DNA from: Profundicola chukchiensis
GTDB lineage: Bacteria > Bacteroidota > Bacteroidia > Flavobacteriales > Weeksellaceae
Reading direction: 5' to 3'
NCBI RefSeq assembly: GCF_029664245.1
Contig: NZ_JANAIE010000001.1
Span: 434,001-498,000, forward strand
DNA: 64,000 nucleotides
Both the position numbers and the translations under genes were made by a program. Positions 43,025 to 51,772 of the stretch are shown here, in pieces (positions within the stretch are counted from its first letter, which is position 1; the number at the start of each line of letters is the position of its first letter). Under the pieces are notes generated by a model. It was given only the letters and a program-made list of their open reading frames with translations. It was not told the origin of the DNA and made no database searches.

Positions 43025-43142
43025 TTTAATTTTTTTAACACGCTTTTGTGAGTAATTATCACTATAAAGCAATTATAAATTCAAAATCACAACCATTGTA
43101 ACTAATTAATATTAAACCTTCTATAGTAAATAAGCATTATTT

Positions 43143-43185
43143 TAGTGTAAATTTACACTATTTAGTTATATTAAATGTATATTTG
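43143..43185 (+). promoter_or_regulatory. Promoter and operator of the marR-crt operon
   Basis: TAGTGTAAATTTACACTA (43143-43160) is a perfect 18-bp palindrome. The -7 element TATATTTG (43178-43185) follows 17 bases later, and the MarR start codon is 17 bases after that. The palindrome occupies the -33 region, where a bound repressor would block transcription. The palindrome is plain in the sequence; binding by the MarR product is inferred. Confidence 0.75.
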
Positions 43186-43202
43186 TATACTTATTAAAAG
43201 CT

Positions 43203-43865
43203 ATGAACTTCGACTTAGTAAAAGATGTTATGGATCTCGTTAAAGAGTTTCAATCCAAAAACAAAGCAAATCCCGTCTATACCAACGACGTTGATGGCTT
43301 TAAGCTATGGATTAAAAATACCAACGAATCTACTCCCGAATTGAATTGGGAAGGAAAAGAATTTGGGAGAACTCCAGACAGTATCATCAATACTCTAATT
43401 GTTCACATGAATCATTATGCAAAAGCGTATTCCAAATCGGCGATATATGATTCAAAGTTTTCTACGCAAGATGATTTTATCTTTTTAATTAGTCTAAAAG
43501 TTCATGGTCCTATCAAGAAAATGGATCTGGTTAAACTCAATAAACAAGAAAAACCAGTCGGTATTAAAATCATTAATCGTTTGATTGCCAATGAATGGGT
43601 AGAGCAAAAAGATTCTAAAACAGATAAACGAAGTAAAATTATTCAAATTACTCAAGAAGGTTTAAAAGCTCTTGAAAGCCAAATGGATAAGATTCGCAAG
43701 GCTACTCAAATTGTAACGGGTGATTTAAGCGAATTAGAAAAAATAAAATTGATTGAGCTATTGCAAAAATTGAATGAGTTTCACCAACCTATTTATGATG
43801 AGCAACTTGATTCGTCTAAATTATTAGATCATGCTTATGAAACTTATTTGAACAAGCAATCCTAA
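43203..43865 (+). CDS. MarR-family regulator of the carotenoid operon
   Basis: 220 residues. The winged-helix core lies at about 95-160: DDFIFLISLKVHGPIKKMDL, then a recognition helix (VGIKIINRLIANEWVEQKD) and the wing (KTDKRSKIIQITQEG) with the MarR DKRSK motif. The N-terminal 80 residues and C-terminal helix form the dimer part. No cobalamin-binding or flavin domain is visible, so light control, if any, would not be CarH-like. It lies upstream of crtI with a 105-base gap, and a palindrome precedes its own start, so autoregulation is likely. In other Flavobacteriia a MarR gene often heads the crt operon. Confidence 0.85.
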   Translation: MNFDLVKDVMDLVKEFQSKNKANPVYTNDVDGFKLWIKNTNESTPELNWEGKEFGRTPDSIINTLIVHMNHYAKAYSKSAIYDSKFSTQDDFIFLISLKVHGPIKKMDLVKLNKQEKPVGIKIINRLIANEWVEQKDSKTDKRSKIIQITQEGLKALESQMDKIRKATQIVTGDLSELEKIKLIELLQKLNEFHQPIYDEQLDSSKLLDHAYETYLNKQS

Positions 43866-43970
43866 AATTTATTAACTTAGAAGGACTAAATAACTTAGAA
43901 TCAAAAATTTAATTCATTTTAAAACTTCTAAACAACAACCACCAAACTACACTTTCACACTTAAAAATAT

Positions 43971-45461
43971 ATGCCTAAACCCAATCATAAAAATAAAATA
44001 GCCATAATAGGAGCTGGAATTTCCGGATTATCTGCTGCTGCTTACCTAGCGCAAGCGGGCAACGAGGTGCATGTTTTCGAAAAACATCATCAACCTGGTG
44101 GACGTGCTCGACAATTTAAAACAGATAATGGTTTTACATTCGACATGGGACCTAGTTGGTACTGGATGCCTGACATTATGGATGATTTTTTCTCAGATTT
44201 TGGACATAAAACCTCTGATTTTTTTGAATTAGTTTCATTAAATCCTCAATTCGAAATGATTTTTTCTGATATGAAAATTGATGTTCCAGAATCTTTTGAG
44301 GAAATGAAATCCTTATTTGAAAGTTTAGAAAAAGGAGTTGGCCAAAAGTTAGAAGAATTTATGAAGTCGGCCGAATTCAAATACGAAGTTGGCATGAAGG
44401 ATTTTGTTCAAAAACCTTGTCATAGTTGGCTCGAATTCGTTTCGCCTAAAATTGCTCAATCTGCATTAAAGCTTGATTTACTCAGCAACTTTAGATCTTA
44501 TGTTGGAAAATATTTCAAACATCCCAAGCTGAGAACTTTAATGGAATTTCCTGTGATTTTCTTGGGAGCATCGCCCAAAAACATTCCAGCTTTGTATAGT
44601 CTGATGAATTTCGGTGGATATAAAAAAGGTACCTTCTACCCTATGGGCGGATTTTATCAATTGATTTTGGGAATGCAAAAAGTGGCCGAAAATCAAGGAG
44701 CTACTTTTCATTTCAATCAAAATGTTGAGAAAATTAATACAGAAAAAGATAAAGTTAAATCACTATTGATCAATGGTGAAATTCACAATTTCGATGCGGT
44801 TGTAGCATCTTCGGATTATCATCACACCGAGACTTTATTAAATCAAGACGAAAGAAATTACACAGAAGATTATTGGAAAAAGAGAACCTTTGCGCCGTCT
44901 TGTCTGATTTATTATTTAGGTTTAAATAAGAAAATTCCGAACCTTAAACATCATACTTTATTCTTTGAAAATGATTTAGATGAACATATCGATGCGATTT
45001 ATGGTGAGAAAAAATGGCCAGATAATCCACTGTTTTATGTTTGCTGCCCATCTAAAACTGACCCAGGAGTTGCACCAGAAGGTTCTGAGAATTTATTTTT
45101 ATTAATGCCTTTAGCGATTGGTTTAAATGATGAAGAACAAACTAGAGAGAAATATTTAAAAGATATGCTTCTCCGCCTCGAAAAACATACGGGACAAGCT
45201 GATTTAGCCGATAATATAGTATACAAAAGAAGTTTTTGTGTTTCCGATTTCATCAAAGATTATAATGCGTATGGTGGTAATGCTTATGGTTTAGCCAACA
45301 CACTGAAGCAGACCGCCGTTTTAAAACCAAAAATTAAGAACAAGAAAATTAAAAATCTCTATTATACAGGACAACTAACCGTGCCAGGGCCAGGTGTTCC
45401 ACCGTCTATCATTTCAGGTAAAATTGTCGCAAAAGAACTCATTAACTTAAAAAATGCCTAA
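43971..45461 (+). CDS. crtI: Phytoene desaturase
   Basis: 496 residues. The FAD-binding site IAIIGAGISGLSAAAYLAQA (about 9-28) is followed by VFEKHHQPGGRARQF (GGRA motif, about 35-49). The C-terminal FAD-linked motif is LYYTGQLTVPGPGVPPSIIS (about 462-481). The enzyme introduces four double bonds into phytoene to give lycopene, using FAD. It ends three bases before crtB. The length and motifs suit the bacterial CrtI type, not the plant PDS type. Confidence 0.95.
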   Translation: MPKPNHKNKIAIIGAGISGLSAAAYLAQAGNEVHVFEKHHQPGGRARQFKTDNGFTFDMGPSWYWMPDIMDDFFSDFGHKTSDFFELVSLNPQFEMIFSDMKIDVPESFEEMKSLFESLEKGVGQKLEEFMKSAEFKYEVGMKDFVQKPCHSWLEFVSPKIAQSALKLDLLSNFRSYVGKYFKHPKLRTLMEFPVIFLGASPKNIPALYSLMNFGGYKKGTFYPMGGFYQLILGMQKVAENQGATFHFNQNVEKINTEKDKVKSLLINGEIHNFDAVVASSDYHHTETLLNQDERNYTEDYWKKRTFAPSCLIYYLGLNKKIPNLKHHTLFFENDLDEHIDAIYGEKKWPDNPLFYVCCPSKTDPGVAPEGSENLFLLMPLAIGLNDEEQTREKYLKDMLLRLEKHTGQADLADNIVYKRSFCVSDFIKDYNAYGGNAYGLANTLKQTAVLKPKIKNKKIKNLYYTGQLTVPGPGVPPSIISGKIVAKELINLKNA

Positions 45462-45464
45462 GTC

Positions 45465-46301
45465 ATGAAGAAATTATACGACGAATTAGCATTCGATATC
45501 AGCAAAAGCACAACAAGAAAATACAGCACTAGTTTTTCTTTGGGGATTTTAGCATTAAGTCCTAAAATCCGTCCTGCGATTTATGCCATTTATGGATATG
45601 TGCGATTGGCAGATGAAATTGTGGATAGCTTTCACGATTTTGACAAAAAAACGCTTTTAACACGATTTAAAAACGAAACCTACACCGCACTTGACGAAGG
45701 AATTGCGCTTAATCCAATTCTACAATCTTTTCAAGAAACGGTTCGAAAATATGATATCGATAAACACTTGATAGATCAATTTTTGCATAGTATGGAAATG
45801 GATTTACACGACGTTGACTATAATTCTGAGCAATACCAGGAATATATTCACGGTTCGGCGGAAGTTGTTGGATTGATGTGTTTGCAGGTTTTTACGGACG
45901 GAAACAAACAGCAGTATGAAGAATTAAAACCCTATGCCATGAAATTAGGTTCGGCATTTCAAAAGGTAAATTTCTTAAGAGATTTAAAAGATGATTATCA
46001 AATTTTGGGACGAACTTATTTTCCACACATAGAAATGGGCGTTTTTACTGATCAAGTAAAACGAGAAATTGAACAAGAAATTCATCAAGAATTCAAAGAA
46101 GCTTTGGTTGGAATTAAATTACTCCCGAAATCCGCCAAATTCGGGGTTTATTTGGCTTATAAGTATTATTTACGCTTATTTAAAAAGATAAAAGGTATTC
46201 CGGCTGAAAATATTTTACAAAAACGAATTCGAGTGCCTAATGCAGAAAAATTTACTGTAATGATGCGTAGTTATGTTCGATACAAAGCAGCAATGCTTTA
46301 A
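45465..46301 (+). CDS. crtB: Phytoene synthase
   Basis: 278 residues. The two Asp-rich prenyl diphosphate sites are YVRLADEIVDSFHDFD (about 45-60, DxxxD) and QKVNFLRDLKDDYQILGRTY (about 167-186, DxxxD). YIHGSAEVVGLMCLQVF lies between. It joins two geranylgeranyl diphosphates head to head, the first committed carotenoid step. The start is three bases after the crtI stop, so the two are translationally coupled. The SRPBCC gene follows 15 bases later. Confidence 0.95.
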   Translation: MKKLYDELAFDISKSTTRKYSTSFSLGILALSPKIRPAIYAIYGYVRLADEIVDSFHDFDKKTLLTRFKNETYTALDEGIALNPILQSFQETVRKYDIDKHLIDQFLHSMEMDLHDVDYNSEQYQEYIHGSAEVVGLMCLQVFTDGNKQQYEELKPYAMKLGSAFQKVNFLRDLKDDYQILGRTYFPHIEMGVFTDQVKREIEQEIHQEFKEALVGIKLLPKSAKFGVYLAYKYYLRLFKKIKGIPAENILQKRIRVPNAEKFTVMMRSYVRYKAAML

Positions 46302-46316
46302 TTTAAATTTAAGAAA

Positions 46317-46787
46317 ATGAAGTTTCAACTCTACAGAGAGCAACAATTAAATTGTGATATAGAAACGGCTTGGGAGTTTTTCTCAAACCCGCATAACCTA
46401 TCGAAAATAACGCCTAAGGACATGAATTTTGTGGTCTTAACGGATTTACCTAGCACAAAAATCTACGAAGGAATGGAAATCGATTATACGGTTTCTCCTT
46501 TGTTGAATATTCCAATGAAATGGAAAACCAGAATCACTCAGGTGGATGAATTAAGAAGCTTTACAGACTTTCAATTAAAAGGTCCTTACAAGCTTTGGAA
46601 TCATTTTCATGAGTTTATTTCAAATGAAAACGGCGTTTTAGCGAAGGATACGGTGGATTATGAGCTACCTTTAGGATTCTTAGGGAAAATTGCACATTCC
46701 TTGTTTGTTAGATCTAAATTGGAGTCTATTTTTAAACATAGATATCAAGATTTAGAAGAAAAGTTTAATAATAAATCAGTGTCATGA
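46317..46787 (+). CDS. SRPBCC (START-like) family protein in the crt operon
   Basis: 156 residues. The single helix-grip domain opens with FQLYREQQLNCDIETAWEFF and FSNPHNLSKITPKDMNF, and carries FTDFQLKGPYKLWNHFHEF. The first 40 residues match the pattern of the START-like group in Flavobacteriia annotated as cyclase/dehydrase or cell-division inhibitor, without a proven function. The hydrophobic pocket could hold a carotenoid or lipid. It overlaps crtZ by four bases (ATGA) and follows crtB by 15 bases, so it is firmly part of the operon. The role in carotenoid handling is inferred from position. Confidence 0.8.
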   Translation: MKFQLYREQQLNCDIETAWEFFSNPHNLSKITPKDMNFVVLTDLPSTKIYEGMEIDYTVSPLLNIPMKWKTRITQVDELRSFTDFQLKGPYKLWNHFHEFISNENGVLAKDTVDYELPLGFLGKIAHSLFVRSKLESIFKHRYQDLEEKFNNKSVS

Positions 46788-47242
46788 ATTTATTAATTGT
46801 TTTAGCCGTTTTTATCGCTATGGAAGGCGCCACTTGGCTTATTCACAAATATGTAATGCATGGATTTTTGTGGGTTTTACACCGAGATCATCACGATCAT
46901 AGCACAGAAGGTCCTTTTGAGAAAAATGATTATTTCTTTGTGATTTTCGCGATTCCGGCGATTATTTTAATGTATTTTGGAGCTGAGCAAGAATTTAACT
47001 ACTTGTTTTACATAGGTCTTGGCGTGACTTTGTACGGAATGGCTTATTTCTTCATTCATGATATTTTTATTCACCAAAGATTGAAGATATTTTCTCGAAC
47101 AGAAAACCCTTATTTCTTGGCTTTAAGACGTGCTCACAAACAGCATCATAAACATTTAACCAAAGAAAACGGCGAGTGTTTTGGTTTTCTTTACGTTCCT
47201 ATGAAATATTTTAATATGTACTTTAAAAAGGCTAAAAATTGA
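46784..47242 (+). CDS. crtZ: Beta-carotene hydroxylase
   Basis: 152 residues with about four membrane helices. The di-iron His clusters are present: HKYVMHG, HRDHHDHST, FFIHDIFIHQR and RRAHKQHHKHL. It belongs to the fatty acid hydroxylase/CrtZ family and adds hydroxyl groups at C3 and C3' of beta-carotene to make zeaxanthin. The start overlaps the SRPBCC stop, and the stop overlaps the cyclase start (TTGA). With crtI, crtB and the cyclase present, the expected end product is zeaxanthin. Confidence 0.93.
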   Translation: MNLLIVLAVFIAMEGATWLIHKYVMHGFLWVLHRDHHDHSTEGPFEKNDYFFVIFAIPAIILMYFGAEQEFNYLFYIGLGVTLYGMAYFFIHDIFIHQRLKIFSRTENPYFLALRRAHKQHHKHLTKENGECFGFLYVPMKYFNMYFKKAKN

Positions 47243-47937
47243 AATCCTTTACTTATTTACTCGTTTTATTCTTTACGATTATCATCTGTTTTATTGCTTC
47301 ATTTGATAAAAGAATCCGGTTCGACAAACATTTTATATCCTATTTAAAAGCTGGAATTCTTGTCGCAATTCCTTTTATAGCTTGGGATATATGGTTTACA
47401 GCTATGGGCGTTTGGTGGTTTAACCTAGATTATACCACAGAATTGGTCATCGCGGGCTTGCCAATAGAGGAATGGTTGTTTTTTATCTGCATTCCATTTT
47501 CATGTGTTTTCACTTATTTCTGTATCGATAAATTCTTTAACCTTAAATGGTTGGATGGGTTTAATAACATCATTGTTTTTATAAGCATAATTGCAATTTC
47601 GGTAGTTGGTTTACTAAATACTGATAAAATGTACACCCTCGTAACAGCTGTCATTACGGTGCTTTCGCTGATATATTTTCATTTTATTGCCAGAATTCCA
47701 TGGATAAGTAGAGCATCTTTTGTTTTCAGTATCCTTATGATAGGATTCTTTTCTGTGAACGGGGTTTTGACCGGAACAGGTTTAGAAAGTCCTATTGTGA
47801 ATTATAATCCCGAAGAATTTATGGGCATTCGACTATTGACCATTCCTGTTGAAGACGCTGTGTATGGTTATACCCAATTTTTATGGGTTTTATTCTTCTT
47901 TAAATACTTCTCTAGAAGAAAACAAGTGGATATATGA
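47239..47937 (+). CDS. Lycopene beta-cyclase, membrane (CrtYc-Yd / CarR-like) type
   Basis: 232 residues with about seven helices in two homologous halves. The family's PxEE-like motif is visible twice, as LPIEEWLFFICIPF (about 74-87) and IPVEDAVYGYTQF (about 207-219). This is the fused heterodimeric-type cyclase found in Bacteroidota and fungi rather than the FAD-binding CrtY. It closes both ends of lycopene to give beta-carotene. The start is a TTG at 47239 overlapping the crtZ stop, and the gene stop overlaps the photolyase start (ATGA). The product was assigned from the motif and context. Confidence 0.88.
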   Translation: MKSFTYLLVLFFTIIICFIASFDKRIRFDKHFISYLKAGILVAIPFIAWDIWFTAMGVWWFNLDYTTELVIAGLPIEEWLFFICIPFSCVFTYFCIDKFFNLKWLDGFNNIIVFISIIAISVVGLLNTDKMYTLVTAVITVLSLIYFHFIARIPWISRASFVFSILMIGFFSVNGVLTGTGLESPIVNYNPEEFMGIRLLTIPVEDAVYGYTQFLWVLFFFKYFSRRKQVDI

Positions 47938-49241
47938 AGGAAAAAGTCAACCTGTTTTGGTTTAGAAGAGATTTAAGATTAGAAGATAATATTGGATTAT
48001 CCCACGCTTTAAAGGCTGATTTCCCAGTGGTTCCCATCTTCATTTACGATAAAAACATATTAGACCAACTAGAAGATAAATCAGATCGACGAGTTGATTT
48101 TATTCATCAGGTTTTACATCAACTTAATCATGAATTGAAAAAACATAATTCAAGTTTAAAAACTTATTATGGTGATCCTTTATCCATATTTAAAGAGTTG
48201 GAAAAGGAGTTTGAAATTCAACAGATTTATTGCAATCGGGATTATGAACCTTATGCTATTAAAAGAGATAAAAGTATTTATGAATCTTTAAAGCAAAAGG
48301 ACATTGAATTTAAGGCGTTCAAGGACCAAGTTATATTTGATAAAAATGAAATTCTAAAAAAGGATGAAACTCCATATACTGTCTACTCCTACTACGCTAA
48401 AAAGTGGAAAGAAAAACTTAAAAATCAAAATTTAACACCAGCTGAAATTCATTTTAATCAATTTAAAAAGATTGATTTTGAAGAAATTATTAGTTTAGAC
48501 CATCTCGGGTTTCAACCGACAGAAATTATCTTTAAGCAGCCAACTTTAGATGCTGACATAATTGATGAATATGATCAGCACAGAAATTTTCCTACTCTTG
48601 AGCAAACTACGAAATTAGGCATTCATTTACGTTTTGGAACGATTAGCATTAGAAAATGTGTTGCATTTGCTAGGGAACATAATGAGGTTTGGCTTTCTGA
48701 ATTGATTTGGCGAGAGTTTTTTATGCAAATTCTATATCACTTTCCACATGTAGCAAATAGGGCTTTTAAAAACAAATACGATAACATTCCTTGGAGAAAC
48801 AATTTAGATGAATTTGAAAAATGGTGTAACGGAATGACAGGTTACCCAATCGTAGACGCTGGAATGCGACAATTAAATCAAACTGGATTCATGCACAATC
48901 GCGTAAGAATGATTGTGGCGAGTTTCCTATGTAAACATCTATTGATTGATTGGCGCTGGGGAGAGGCCTATTTTGCCCAAAAGTTAGATGATTATGATTT
49001 AGCTGCCAATAACGGGAATTGGCAATGGGCAGCCGGTACAGGATGTGATGCCGCGCCATACTTTAGGGTGTTTAATCCCTATACTCAAACCGAAAGATTC
49101 GATAAAAATTATGAATACATAAAACAATGGGTTCCTGAATATAAATCGAAAGACTATCCAGCACCAATGGTGGAACATAAATTTGCGAGAGAAAGAGCCA
49201 TTTCTACCTATAAGAATGCTTTAAACCCTGAAAATTCATAA
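47934..49241 (+). CDS. phrB: Deoxyribodipyrimidine photolyase, class I type
   Basis: 435 residues. The N-terminal alpha/beta antenna domain begins NLFWFRRDLRLEDNIGLSHA. The FAD domain carries WLSELIWREFFMQILYHFP, GYPIVDAGMRQLNQTGFMHN (about 301-320), RMIVASFLCKHLLIDWRWGE and the tryptophan electron path (NGNWQWAAGTGCDAAPYFRV). It repairs cyclobutane pyrimidine dimers using blue light and FADH-. It overlaps the cyclase gene by four bases, so it is expressed together with carotenoid synthesis. Class I is preferred from motifs; a cryptochrome-like role cannot be ruled out. Confidence 0.93.
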   Translation: MKEKVNLFWFRRDLRLEDNIGLSHALKADFPVVPIFIYDKNILDQLEDKSDRRVDFIHQVLHQLNHELKKHNSSLKTYYGDPLSIFKELEKEFEIQQIYCNRDYEPYAIKRDKSIYESLKQKDIEFKAFKDQVIFDKNEILKKDETPYTVYSYYAKKWKEKLKNQNLTPAEIHFNQFKKIDFEEIISLDHLGFQPTEIIFKQPTLDADIIDEYDQHRNFPTLEQTTKLGIHLRFGTISIRKCVAFAREHNEVWLSELIWREFFMQILYHFPHVANRAFKNKYDNIPWRNNLDEFEKWCNGMTGYPIVDAGMRQLNQTGFMHNRVRMIVASFLCKHLLIDWRWGEAYFAQKLDDYDLAANNGNWQWAAGTGCDAAPYFRVFNPYTQTERFDKNYEYIKQWVPEYKSKDYPAPMVEHKFARERAISTYKNALNPENS

Positions 49242-49366
49242 ATCCTAAAAATAAATTTTAAAATTTTTAAAATTAATATTCCGCTCATTAATTTAAGATT
49301 ATCAAAGACTTAAAACCTTGTAAGCCTTTTTTTAGTTGAAGAAAATTAAAAATTATTTGAATTTTA

Positions 49367-49397
49367 CTTGTGTTATTAAGAATTATATCTAAATTTG
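49367..49397 (+). promoter_or_regulatory. Promoter of tRNA-Arg
   Basis: CTTG (49367-49370) and TAAATTTG (49390-49397), 19 bases apart, fit the -33 and -7 elements. The tRNA starts 22 bases later. Confidence 0.7.
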
Positions 49398-49418
49398 CAC
49401 CACTCAAATAGAAAAACA

Positions 49419-49492
49419 GGTCGCGTAGCTCAGTTGGATAGAGCATCTGCCTTCTAAGCAGACGGTCCCAGGTTCGAATCCTGGCGCGATCA
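49419..49492 (+). tRNA. tRNA-Arg (TCT)
   Basis: The acceptor GGTCGCG pairs with CGCGATC (one G-U). The D-arm is AGCTCAGTTGGATAGAGC, the anticodon loop CTTCTAA gives TCT, and the T-arm is CCAGGTTCGAATCCTGG. CCA is not encoded. Confidence 0.95.
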
Positions 49493-49505
49493 CTCTAAGA
49501 GTCAG

Positions 49506-49538
49506 GCACTTACATTTCAAAATGTAGGTGCTTTTTTT
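49506..49538 (+). terminator. Rho-independent terminator after tRNA-Arg
   Basis: GCACTTACATTT pairs with AAATGTAGGTGC (one G-U) around a two-base loop, followed by seven T. Confidence 0.85.
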
Positions 49539-49641
49539 ATTTAAACTCAGAATAAAATAGTTTCTCCTCTCCACAATCAGATAAATATCATTTCATAAAG
49601 CTTTAAGAATCATTATCTTTAAAGAACTAAAATAAAGATCT

Positions 49642-50109
49642 ATGAAAATTTATAAAGCTATTAAAGACGATCACGACATTCAACGTGATTTAATTGAAAA
49701 GATTTCTAAAACTTCTGGAGATTCAGAAGAAAGAAACCAACTTTGGAAAGAGCTAAAAAAAGAATTGGAAGTTCATGCAGTGGCTGAAGAAAGGTATTTC
49801 TATGCGCCACTCATTGATACAGATGAAATGCAAGAAGACGCCCGTCATGGAATTGCTGAACATCATGAAATGGATGAGTTAATCAAAGAATTAGATCAAA
49901 CGGATATGAGCTCGCCACATTGGAAGGCAACCATGGATAAATTAGGTGAAACTGTCTTACATCATTTAGAAGACGAAGAGGAAGAATTCTTTGAAAAAGC
50001 TAAAGATATTTACAGTCAAAAAGATGCTGAAACCTTAGCTAAGAATTACGAAGATTCAATGAAGGAATATCGTGGCAGTTGGCCAGAAGGAATTCCTGGC
50101 AATGAATAA
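49642..50109 (+). CDS. Hemerythrin-like protein
   Basis: 155 residues, all-helical. The metal ligands expected of the hemerythrin fold are visible: DDHDIQRDLI (His at 11), ELEVHAVAEERYFY (His and Glu, about 46-59), HGIAEHHEMDELI (paired His, about 71-83) and LHHLEDEEEEFFEKA (His-x-x-E-x-x-x, about 110-124). A diiron site is therefore likely. Such single-domain proteins bind O2 or NO, or store iron, in stress conditions. It is followed 100 bases later by a CsbD stress-response gene. The role is inferred from family. Confidence 0.85.
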   Translation: MKIYKAIKDDHDIQRDLIEKISKTSGDSEERNQLWKELKKELEVHAVAEERYFYAPLIDTDEMQEDARHGIAEHHEMDELIKELDQTDMSSPHWKATMDKLGETVLHHLEDEEEEFFEKAKDIYSQKDAETLAKNYEDSMKEYRGSWPEGIPGNE

Positions 50110-50208
50110 ATATTTTAAAGCCAACAACTTAGCATAACATTAACATTTACCATGACTTCTTGGAATAGAAGTTGAACTATTTAAACTACAACTTAAAAAT
50201 TAATTATT

Positions 50209-50421
50209 ATGAGCAGTTTAGAAGACAAATTAAAAGGGAATTGGAATATCGTTAAAGGTAAAGCCAAAGAACAATGGGGTGATCTTACTGATGACGATTT
50301 AACTTTAGCAGAAGGAAAATGGGATCAATTTGTTGGAAACATCCAAAAGAAAACGGGTGAAGCAAAAGAAAACATTGAAGAATTCTTCAATAAAGTTGGA
50401 AAAGATTTCGATAAGAAATAA
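50209..50421 (+). CDS. CsbD-family stress response protein
   Basis: 70 residues, hydrophilic. The CsbD pattern is plain: LKGNWNIVKGKAKEQWGDLT (about 8-27), then EGKWDQFVGNIQKKTGEAKE. The family is small, often strongly induced by general stress, and its molecular role is unknown. A rho-independent terminator follows 24 bases after the stop. Together with the upstream hemerythrin gene it may form a stress-response pair, but the 100-base gap leaves that open. Confidence 0.88.
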   Translation: MSSLEDKLKGNWNIVKGKAKEQWGDLTDDDLTLAEGKWDQFVGNIQKKTGEAKENIEEFFNKVGKDFDKK

Positions 50422-50444
50422 TTAATATTTCTATAGAAATCAGA

Positions 50445-50478
50445 AATCACCTTGGTTTTCCAAGGTGATTTTTTTTTT
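50445..50478 (+). terminator. Rho-independent terminator after the CsbD gene
   Basis: AATCACCTTGG and CCAAGGTGATT pair perfectly around a TTTT loop, then T residues follow to about 50478. Confidence 0.9.
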
Positions 50479-50527
50479 GTTTTATAAAACTGTAAACTTA
50501 TAAGAGCCCATCTCATGAATGAAAATT

Positions 50528-50668
50528 TTATTTCTTCATGAATTTCTTTACTCGGTTTTCATTAGTTTTAATAACATAAACTCCAGGCTTCAAGAAAGAA
50601 ACATCCACTTGTTTGGTAGTAATGTGAGGCCGTCCGCATGAACTTTTGATAGTAAATTTTCGAATTAC
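50528..50668 (-). pseudogene. Orphan type IX secretion C-terminal sorting tail (remnant)
   Basis: Read on the minus strand, this ends ...KQVDVSFLKPGVYVIKTNEN then RVKKFMKK and a TAA stop at 50528-50530. The pattern VDVS-x-L-x-x-GVYVIK...KKFMKK is that of the type A sorting domain, which directs Bacteroidota proteins through the type IX secretion system to the cell surface. The frame is open for only about 46 codons and has no start or upstream domain. It is probably the leftover 3' end of a surface protein gene lost by deletion. The rest of 50479-50774 shows nothing recognisable. Confidence 0.6.
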
Positions 50669-50774
50669 CTACATACCTTTATTAGAATACTAAAACATCT
50701 TGGTTTCATTCGTTGATTTTTTTATTTTGCAAAGAAGTTTTAATTACATTTGAATTCAAATTAACCACCCTCTT

Positions 50775-51686
50775 ATGAAACATATCCTATGGGCTATAAT
50801 GCCGATGATTTTCCTTGCCTCTTGCGCAACCCCACAAATTCAGACAAAAGTTGTTGAGAAAGTGATTAGAGACACCGTTTACCTTGAACATGCTCAAGAT
50901 GCCCAAGGTCATGATATTGAATCTTCTATTCTTAAAAATTATAAAATTTCTAATCAACACTATCCTGCAAAAGGTCAAGATTATCGTCAGAAATTTTTGA
51001 TTATGCATTATACGGCATTACACAACGATAAATCTGCCGAAGTTTTAACCCAACAAGCTGTGAGCTCTCATTATTTAATAAAAGATTATAATGATGACGA
51101 GATTTATGTTTTAGTAGGTGAAAACGAAAGAGCATGGCATGCAGGTGTTAGTTCGTGGTTAGACCGAACTAATATTAATGATTCCTCCATCGGAATTGAG
51201 ATTGTAAACCTTGGATACAGCACCATTAATGGCAAAATGAGATTTTATCCTTACCCAGAGCATCAGTTTAAAAAAGTAGCTGAATTGGCTCAGGACATTG
51301 TTAAGCGATATGAAATTGACCCAACTTTTGTTTTGGGACATAGTGACGTTGCGCCAACCAGAAAAGAAGATCCAGGTGCATTCTTCCCATGGAAAAGATT
51401 GTACGAAGAATACGGTGTTGGAGCTTGGTACAATGACGTAGATAAGTACAAATTCTTACCAAAGTACAACGCGAGTGATTATAACAAAAGTTCTTTTATT
51501 AAATCTGTTCAAGCCGATTTAGCAAAGTACGGATATGGTATAAAACAAACCGGAACTTGGGATGATCAAACTAGGCGAGTAATTATGGCATTCCAGTTAC
51601 ATTTTAGACCTAGCAACTACAGCGGTCAATTGGACGCAGAGACATGGGCTATATTGCAAGCTTTAAATGATAAATATAGAAAGTAA
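50775..51686 (+). CDS. N-acetylmuramoyl-L-alanine amidase, lipoprotein with peptidoglycan-binding domain
   Basis: 303 residues. The signal sequence ends in a lipobox (FLASC, Cys at 18), so the enzyme is membrane-anchored in the periplasm. The Amidase_2 zinc site is LIMHYTALHND (His at about 77), AWHAGVSSW and LGHSDVAPTRKEDPGAFFPW (the second His and the Lys/Asp). The C-terminal 65 residues (FIKSVQADLAKYGYGIKQTG, then RRVIMAFQLHFRP and AILQAL) are a PG_binding_1 domain. It cleaves the bond between muramic acid and the stem peptide, as AmiD does. Confidence 0.92.
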   Translation: MKHILWAIMPMIFLASCATPQIQTKVVEKVIRDTVYLEHAQDAQGHDIESSILKNYKISNQHYPAKGQDYRQKFLIMHYTALHNDKSAEVLTQQAVSSHYLIKDYNDDEIYVLVGENERAWHAGVSSWLDRTNINDSSIGIEIVNLGYSTINGKMRFYPYPEHQFKKVAELAQDIVKRYEIDPTFVLGHSDVAPTRKEDPGAFFPWKRLYEEYGVGAWYNDVDKYKFLPKYNASDYNKSSFIKSVQADLAKYGYGIKQTGTWDDQTRRVIMAFQLHFRPSNYSGQLDAETWAILQALNDKYRK

Positions 51687-51772
51687 TTTCGCGAGATTCC
51701 TTATTTAAAAGTTTTCTGAGAAATGTTAAAACTTGCACGAAATATGCAGGGAATCCAACTAAATATTCAAAT

